This document shows, piece by piece, positions 57,848 to 64,000 of a DNA stretch of 64,000 bases. Both the position numbers and the translations under genes were made by a program. Positions within the stretch are counted from its first letter, which is position 1. Every line of letters starts with the position of its first letter. The notes beneath the pieces were generated by a model that saw only the letters and a list, made by a program, of their open reading frames with translations, searched no databases and was not told the origin of the DNA. The DNA comes from Costus lasius (Eukaryota > Streptophyta > Magnoliopsida > Zingiberales > Costaceae), in NCBI GenBank assembly GCA_027563935.2, contig JANVAS020000203.1:9734001-9798000 (forward strand), read 5' to 3'.

Positions 57848-59474
57848 TGAAAGGGGCGAAACCTAAGTCACATGCACTTCTAGGTTTTGCATGGGCGAAA
57901 AACAAGGAATCGCATGGCTTGTAAATATAATCAACCACTAAAAGGGGATATCGATGCATTACCATGGCCATTGCTTGAGTGACGGCTTGGAAGAAGAAAG
58001 AGCGATCGGCACTTCTCCTAAGGAACCGCACACAAGAATGATGGCTACTCCCTTTTGTTCTTTGTGCTAGCAAAGATCCAAGGTGTCCCTTTCACGTGGA
58101 GGAGATGAGTCTTCTTGTTGGTCGGCCAAAAACTCCCACTTTTGTTCGTGAAGATGATCAACACGAGAGGAAGGGGCGAGAGTCTAAACGTTCGAAGTCG
58201 TGGGGCGTTTTCTCAAAGAGAGAAAAACGGTTTCAAAAATAGTAAGTATAACTCCTATTTTAACTCCCCATGTAACTCTCGAAAACTCCCTCTTAATTGA
58301 ACCATGCGTTCACCAAGTGAACCGGTTCAATTCTATTTGGTTCAAAGACCAAACCGGACCAACTATGGTTATTGATCTCTTTTGAACCAAATGGTTCAAG
58401 ATCTAACCACACATCTTTTGACCCTCTTGATCTCTACGATCAAGCATCAATTCTCTCGATCGAAGCTTACCGATCTCAAGCCCTAATCAATCAAACATGA
58501 TCAGACCAGATCTCACTTCCAATCAGAGTTTAGATTCCTTTAAACTGAACCAAAACAATTCAGTCCACACGATCTGACATAAGTAAGCCATATCATCAAA
58601 TTGTGCGACCCTAAGGGTTTCCTTCAATGTCGGTAACGATAACTTACGTTATCACGATCAGAGAGGGGTATCTAGCAACACATCACTGTCTCCCGATATG
58701 AAGAAAAGAGTCTTCCAACACTACACCCAAACCACAGCACAAGTGTGAATCCAATTCACATGACATATATGTTTCCTTTGCCACTAGATGTTCTCGTTGG
58801 ACAAGTGTGTCAAGCTTGTAACTCCAACATGATGAGAATGGTTAGATCAGATGAACATAGTCATCCGGGTATGACCATACACTTTCTCAACCATCTCATC
58901 CAGGGGGCCCCTATAGAACATCATACTCCAACAAGGAGAGGCAATCCTATATCTATCACTAGTGCCCTAACATGATTCATGTCCACCATCCAAGATAATC
59001 CTTAACCATTATTTTTCAAATGATATTGAACTATCTCAAGACAATGCCAATCATCATTTAGAAACACAAGTGATCTCAAGTCAGAGGAAATATGCCACTT
59101 GCTTCAATACAAGGATTATTCACATTGTGACAAACAATTGAATATCCTAAGTAGGGTCAGTCCAATACATCTAATGTACCTATATGTCTAAATCTTATTC
59201 CATGCTCGAAGCATCCTATAAGATCTGAACATATATTAGTCTCAACTATATCAAGGCTGTCTCATGTTCACCAAGATATCTCGACTAAGGACATTACAGC
59301 ATGTCAGCCAAGCTGATCACCATTGAGACATTATTCAGAAGTATACATAACAACAGCAGATAATGTAACAACCTGAATAACAACCATTGCCTTTATAAAC
59401 TTATACATAGTTTATACATGATACTGAAATCATCCCAAGGCTTCAAACATTAGCCTTAAGGGCATACCCCAACA
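57848..59474 (-). repeat. 5' LTR of A4
   Basis: 1627 bp near-copy of 50460-52085. Confidence 0.92.
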
Positions 59475-60388
59475 AAGAAGAGATTTATGAGAAAACCATA
59501 CAATTGATTCCTGAACCACCTTTGTTTCTAGAAAATTAATCTAATAAATAGTTCTATGATGTTTCAAAAAGCATGGACCATTATCAGGATGTTTTTAAAG
59601 CTAAATCTTCTTTTGATAAAACCATGACTATACATATGTTCCACATGGAATCATCCTTTGCTCTAAATGAAAAGTTGCATAGTAACGTTTTTCTTGAACC
59701 TAATGTTGGTTTAATTATTCCTAATCATGGTTTACAAAAAGCAAGCTTAATGCCTAGGATTCCATATGCATACCTATCATGTTTTCCAAATGTTGTAATA
59801 GAACAATTGAGGGGAACTATAGTTAATTTTCCCAACACAAATGGCCCAAAAGAAAAAAAGGGCCTACCCTTGTACCTCACCCCATTTAAAGCTGTCACCT
59901 TTCAATATCATATTTTCAAGTCATGGGCTTTTATGTCTGAGAATGCAAGAACTTTCAAATCTCTCCCTTGCAGGAATGAAATGTAAAGAAGGCTGACGAC
60001 AACATACACACAAAGGGATGGCCACCAAAGCTGAAGCATACGGATGAAGAGGAAAGGCTTACCTCCAGACGACAAACACGAGATGATTACTACACTTTGG
60101 TATGGCCACCATAAGTTACAAATTGGGCTCTCAATGTTAATTCTTCGAAGAAGAATTCTTTTGCCCCCGAGGAAGCTGATGCAGGAGCATCTCCATGAAG
60201 TTCTCCAACCCCTATATTTTGGAACTTCATGAATTTTGAAGCTTTTTTTATTATCTTGTTATTTACTTTCATGTCTTAGAATAGGATTAGGCTAGGATTT
60301 TATTTTCTTTAAGCATATTTTAATTACTTAGATGATGTAGTAGGTTTCTTTCTAGCCTAGGATAATATGCACCTATAATGCACATGCA
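59475..60388 (+). other. G1 3' internal region
   Basis: Holds the ORF at 59573-59986 and about 400 bases of A/T-rich sequence before the aligned LTR. The frame of the ORF extends back to about 59477 with two stops (EEIYEKTIQLIPEPPLFLEN, then a stop). The true start of the 3' LTR may lie here, for example near 60334. Confidence 0.45.
59573..59986 (+). CDS. Unrecognised G1 ORF, 137 residues
   Basis: No family recognised. The sequence opens MDHYQDVFKAKSSFDKTM and has no catalytic motif, zinc knuckle, membrane segment or coiled coil that I can identify. It follows an acidic stretch in the same frame, in the position where gypsy elements carry protease/pol, so it may be a leftover of a larger G1 polyprotein or an unrelated element-specific product. 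Low confidence that it is expressed. Confidence 0.35.
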   Translation: MDHYQDVFKAKSSFDKTMTIHMFHMESSFALNEKLHSNVFLEPNVGLIIPNHGLQKASLMPRIPYAYLSCFPNVVIEQLRGTIVNFPNTNGPKEKKGLPLYLTPFKAVTFQYHIFKSWAFMSENARTFKSLPCRNEM

Positions 60389-60739
60389 AGGCACCCTCTT
60401 ATTCTATTGATTGTAATGGCCTATTAAAATTCCCTTTATTCTTAACCTCATCGCCCAAAGTCAGAAGCAGCGGGAGCCAAGGGATTTAAAGAAAGGGGTC
60501 TTGGCCCCATTCCCTAAAGGGGGCCACATGTAATCTTCAACCGAGTGGGATAGTTCACTTCTTAGGTTGCATGCTAGATATCCCCATTATTCTGTTTTCA
60601 AATTGCTTGCGCATAAACACTGTTACTGTTACATTTGTTACCATTGCCGTGCTATCTCTTAATCCATTTGCGCCTGCTTAATCCAGTAACATAGAGCTAC
60701 ATACCTTAGGCAAAAATGCTTGGGATTTCTCCTACTTCA
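60389..60739 (+). repeat. 3' LTR (3' part) of G1
   Basis: Matches 24592-24944; ends CTCCTACTTCA. The following bases AACAT are not found before the 5' copy at a plausible LTR start, so no TSD is assigned. Confidence 0.72.
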
Positions 60740-62321
60740 AACATTATTCAGTATAAGAGAAGTTATCTCAAGTGCATAGCCCCAGAACGAGGGTGGTAGA
60801 GCTGCATGACTTATCATAGATCGAACCATATCTAACAAAGTTTGATTTCTCTTCTCATACACACCATTCCATTGAGGTGTTCTAGGAGGAGTGAGTTGGG
60901 ATAGAATCCCACACTCTCTAAGATAGTCAAAAACTCACCGCTCAAGTACTCTCCACTATGATCTGATCGAAGAGTCTTAACAGATCTATCAAGCTGGTTC
61001 TCTACTTCATGTCTAAAGTCCTTAAATTTCTCAAAGGATTTGGACTTATGTCTCATCAAATAGACATAACCATATCTACTGAATTCATCAGTAAATGTGA
61101 TAAAGTAGTTATACCCTCCTCTGGCTTGTTTACTGAATGGCCCACACACATCACTATGTATGAGATCAAATAAACCTCTTGCCCTCTAACCTACCTTGGT
61201 GAAGGGCGCTTTTGTCATCTTCCCTAATAAACAAGGCTCACAAGTATCAAACTCGTCCAAGGAGGTTGAATCTAACAATCTATTTGCATGGAGTTGTTGG
61301 ATGTGATTCTTGTTTATATGGGCTAATCGACAATGTCAAAGGTATGCACCAACTGAACCACTTAGTTTGATCATTTTATGATTTATGTTATAAATAGAGT
61401 TATCCATGTCCAAGACTTATAATCCATTGCATAAAGTACTCATCCCATAAAACACATTTGCAAGTGAAAAAGAACAAAAGTTCTCTTTTATTTCAAACTT
61501 AAATCACTTCCTTACTAAACAACGAATGGATACAATGTTTTTGGTAAGAGAAGGTACATAATAGCAATGATCTAACTCTAACTGAAGTCCAGAAGAAAAG
61601 GAGAGCGTCAAAAGTCCTACAGTAACAGCAGCAACTTATGCCTAGTTACCAATTCGTAGGTCAATCTCTCCAGGTCACACCAATCTACTTCTCCGGAGCT
61701 CTTGCATACTTGTACAAAAATGAGCTTTACATGTAGTATCCAATACCCATGACATAGAAGTAGAAAGGTTGACTTTGGAAACTTAAATACCTAAGCAGGA
61801 AGATGAAGCCATTCTTCTCTTCTTCTCGTTCTGAGGTTGTATGCAATCGTCTTTCAAGTGGCCCTGCATGCCACAATGTAAGCACCTATCTTTCCTTGTC
61901 CTTCTTACTTTTATTTTCAATGCTTTGGTCAAGCCCTTGGGCATACTTATACATTGAAGGACTACTTTAGGGGCGTCATAACTTCCTGTTATAGCCTGTC
62001 CCTCGAAGTGTTGCTTTAGATTATGAATAATCTAATAAGAATTATGCTCTTCATGTTGCCTTTGCAACTCAGGAGACATGCTGGCTAGCATTAGACAAGT
62101 TACCTATGAAGCATCCTTTCGATCCTTATGGAAAGCATCCCTCTCAGCTACTAAGGTTAAGTGTGAAAGGGGTTCAGGAATAGGTTGCTCGAGGACATAC
62201 AACTTCCTCTCGAGCTTGAAGGCTATTCTCAAGTTCTGATACCAGTCAAGTAAGTTGGTCCAACCAACTTATTCTTTTCCAGGATAGATCGCCGTGACCA
62301 ACTACTAACATTCGTAGCCAT
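60740..62321 (-). pseudogene. Element D: relic copia gag-protease-integrase
   Basis: A degenerate copia polyprotein more distant from A1-A4 than they are from each other. Start ATG at 62321 (MATNVSSWSRRSILEKNKLV), preceded by TTGTAG. Recognisable: gag with KLERKLYVLE in a shifted frame; zinc knuckle CLHCGMQGHLKDDC (about 61842-61885); protease relic WVLDTTC; integrase 60832-61149 (CGPFSKQARGGYNYFITFTD, with LRSDHSGEYLSGEF). Many frameshifts and stops. RT and RNase H are absent because the G1 LTR abuts at 60739. Confidence 0.85.
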
Positions 62322-62730
62322 TGATCTACAACAACCAAGAAAGCAGACTAATACTACTTCGAATCATTTAATTTGGACTTGCATTAAATTATCATGGCTC
62401 CCACTATTTTAATCGAATTGACAACCCACAAAGTCAATCGGGAAATCCAAGATTTCCAAGTGAGATGGGATCCTTATTTCACATGAGGCTTCTCGTCCCA
62501 CGAGAGTGGGATGAGATACACAAAGTGACTTATGCTTCTTATGGTGGGCACGCCGGCCGATTGCACTTGACAATTCTCCTTATTGAGATAGTCTAGGCAT
62601 TTTGTGTCCAGTGAGGGCTGGATATAGCACAAAATCCAAACCTCTCAATGCTGCCTCTAGAGTTCCATCATGTGGCTACCACATATGAAAAACTAGTCGA
62701 CTCTATCCTAAACATTATGCCCAGGGCTAA
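62322..62730 (-). other. Element D leader
   Basis: AGTGAGATGGGATCC at 62459-62473, hairpin CCCAC/GTGGG (62497-62510) and the two-tier stem-loop 62599-62635. Cut by the C-family LTR at 62731; no D LTR or PBS is visible. Confidence 0.78.
62599..62635 (-). promoter_or_regulatory. Element D leader two-tier stem-loop
   Basis: Outer stem ATTTTGTG (62599-62606) with CACAAAAT (62628-62635), inner stem TCCAG/CTGGA (62607-62622). Relative to element B the outer C-G pair is replaced by T-A, a compensatory change. Confidence 0.75.
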
Positions 62731-64000
62731 TGATGACACCAAAATATATAGTATATTTTGTATCATTTTAGATATCTTTTCATGCTAAATTGAGTATCTT
62801 ATTACTTGTTTTCATGCTAGATTCATCGAATATTGCAAAGTCTACTTCTATTTTGGTTTTTCATGATTTTTAGGTAAAAAGGCATTATTTCAAGGAGTTT
62901 TCAAGCAAAATCAAACACATAGAAGAGTTACCATCATCAAGAGGAGATCACTAAAGAAATTTCATGCAAAACGGAGCAACTCAACAAATTACAGCAGTGC
63001 CGTAACCTATTTTACGGTACCGTATTTTCATACGCTCCCATAAAATTCGAGCCACTACCGTATTTTGAGGAGTTTCTGAACAGAAGGTTTTTTGGATTTT
63101 TCGGCAGTACCGTAAACTAGATTACGGTACCGTATTTCAGAGCACTTTAGAACAGAAAATTTGCTTGATTTTATGGCACCGTGGTAAAGGATTACACGGG
63201 TCGTATTTTCCAGTCACTTCCGACCAGAGAGTTCAACCGATTTTATGGCAGTACCGTAAACCATATTACGGTGCCGTATTACCCAGACAACATCAGATCA
63301 GAAAACTCGACCGATTTTACGGCAGTGCCGTAAACTATTACACTATCGTATTTCTGTTGTTAAACGCGATTTCCAGGTCAATTCTGAAGTCCGATTCTTG
63401 CGGAGACGATTGCGGGTGAACCAGAGGTTTATATTCGAAGCCGTAAGAAGCAATCGGGGAGTTTTTGAGGAGAGGATTAGAGATATACAAAAAGCCCCAA
63501 TTTTCATCGACTGTGGGGGGAGAAATCGTCATTCACACCGCTGCCTAGGGTTCCGCCACCGCAATGAATCCAGGGCATCTCCGGCCGTAAAATTCATACC
63601 AAAGCTACATCTGAAGGAGGAGACGACGCACCAGAACTTTCAGAAGAAAAAGAAATCAATCGAAGGAGAATTCAAGGAAAGAAGGGAGACAGCCACTATT
63701 TACTGAGATCAATCGAAATTACGGCTGTGAAATACTTCACAGTCGTGCTGTATTTTTCCAAAACTCTTCTTTCGTTGATTTTTGAACTTCTAAAATTATG
63801 GAATTTTGTAACTCCTTTGCCATGCTAGCTTAAATTACCCTTGGGACATGGGAGAGTAATTCACTTGATTTTTAATGACTAGATGACTTTTTTTTCACTA
63901 TTTCGTTGCATTTAATCTTAGCATGATGATTTTGCTCATGTGATATTTGTGCTTAGACTCTCTATAGATCTATGTTACTAATCATGTTTTTAGAATTTTT
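62731..64000. repeat. Family C LTR-like unit, truncated by window end
   Basis: Starts TGATGACACC and follows the 19600 copy with scattered differences for its first ~1270 bases. By comparison the unit should end near 64775, so it is not known whether it is solo or the 5' LTR of a larger element. ORFs 63165-63419 and 63398-63706 are not preserved in the 19600 copy. Confidence 0.82.
62985..63360. repeat. Second TTACGG/CCGTAA palindrome array
   Basis: Same organisation as 19858-20225, about five units of ~75-80 bp; palindromes such as TTACGGTACCGTA (two copies) and TTACGGCAGTGCCGTAA are better preserved here. Confidence 0.8.

Larger units (their letters stand above)
50460..59474 (-). mobile_element. 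Element A4: copia copy in G1, frameshifted
   Basis: LTRs 50460-52085 and 57848-59474 (1626 and 1627 bp), PBS complement 57834-57845, PPT complement at 52086. Flanks AACAA (50455-50459) and AAGAA (59475-59479) match at 4 of 5, so the TSD has one mutation or is approximate. About 11 substitutions plus small indels separate the LTRs. The polyprotein is broken by stops and frameshifts. Confidence 0.92.
24592..60739 (+). mobile_element. Element G1: gag-only Ty3/gypsy-type element hosting G2 and A4
   Basis: Homologous LTR segments lie at 24592-24944 and 60389-60739, followed at the left by a perfect PBS (24946-24957). Internal sequence, after removing G2 (TSD AGAGT) and A4, is about 4 kb: a repeat-rich leader, a gypsy-type gag (49544-50095), an acidic/Pro tail and a further ORF (59573-59986). 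No protease, RT, RNase H or integrase is seen, so it resembles a non-autonomous gag-bearing (TR-GAG/LARD-like) element. The outer LTR starts and the TSD are not resolved. Confidence 0.7.

Overview
This window looks like a heterochromatic, repeat-dense stretch of a flowering-plant nuclear genome. I find no cellular gene. Nearly every base falls in LTR retrotransposons. The evidence is Ty1/copia polyproteins in the order GAG-PR-IN-RT-RNaseH, tRNA-iMet-type primer binding sites (TGGTATCAGAGC), polypurine tracts, TG...CA termini and 5-bp target site duplications (TSDs). The species cannot be named from the sequence. The ~9.1 kb copia elements with ~1.7 kb LTRs resemble the Angela/BARE lineage of plant copia in size and gag; that lineage call is an inference.

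Layout. 1-703: fragment of LTR family C, reverse orientation. 704-21723: old minus-strand copia element B, hosting a solo LTR of family E (3499-5446), a pristine copia element A1 (6781-15976) and a C-type LTR unit (19600-21644) inside its 5' LTR. 21805-24419: large solo LTR F. About 24592-60739: plus-strand Ty3/gypsy-type element G1, which has gag but no visible pol. G1 hosts G2 (26583-49156, minus, a pol-less gypsy derivative); the 5' LTR of G2 hosts copia A2 (32391-48929, minus); the integrase region of A2 hosts copia A3 (34674-43793, plus). This is a four-level nest, and the inner three insertions have perfect TSDs (AGAGT, GGCTT, TCGAC). G1 also hosts copia A4 (50460-59474, minus). 60740-62730: relic copia D. 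From 62731: a C-family LTR running out of the window.

Only A1 looks capable of having moved very recently. Its two 1733-bp LTRs matched wherever I compared them, its TSD is perfect, and its 1276-residue polyprotein is open through every catalytic motif. A2, A3 and A4 show roughly a dozen LTR differences each and carry deletions, nonsense codons and frameshifts. B, D, G1 and G2 are older. B and D are related to the A family and share leader and LTR structures with it.

The most interesting signals are non-coding: a two-tier leader stem-loop conserved in copia families A, B and D with compensatory changes; an LTR hairpin kept in A, B and E with different sequences; an array of TTACGG/CCGTAA inverted repeats and a five-fold GCACGAAAGTGA motif in family C; a ~5 kb inverted duplication made by A3 landing in A2; and a protease motif D-T-A instead of D-T/S-G across the A family.
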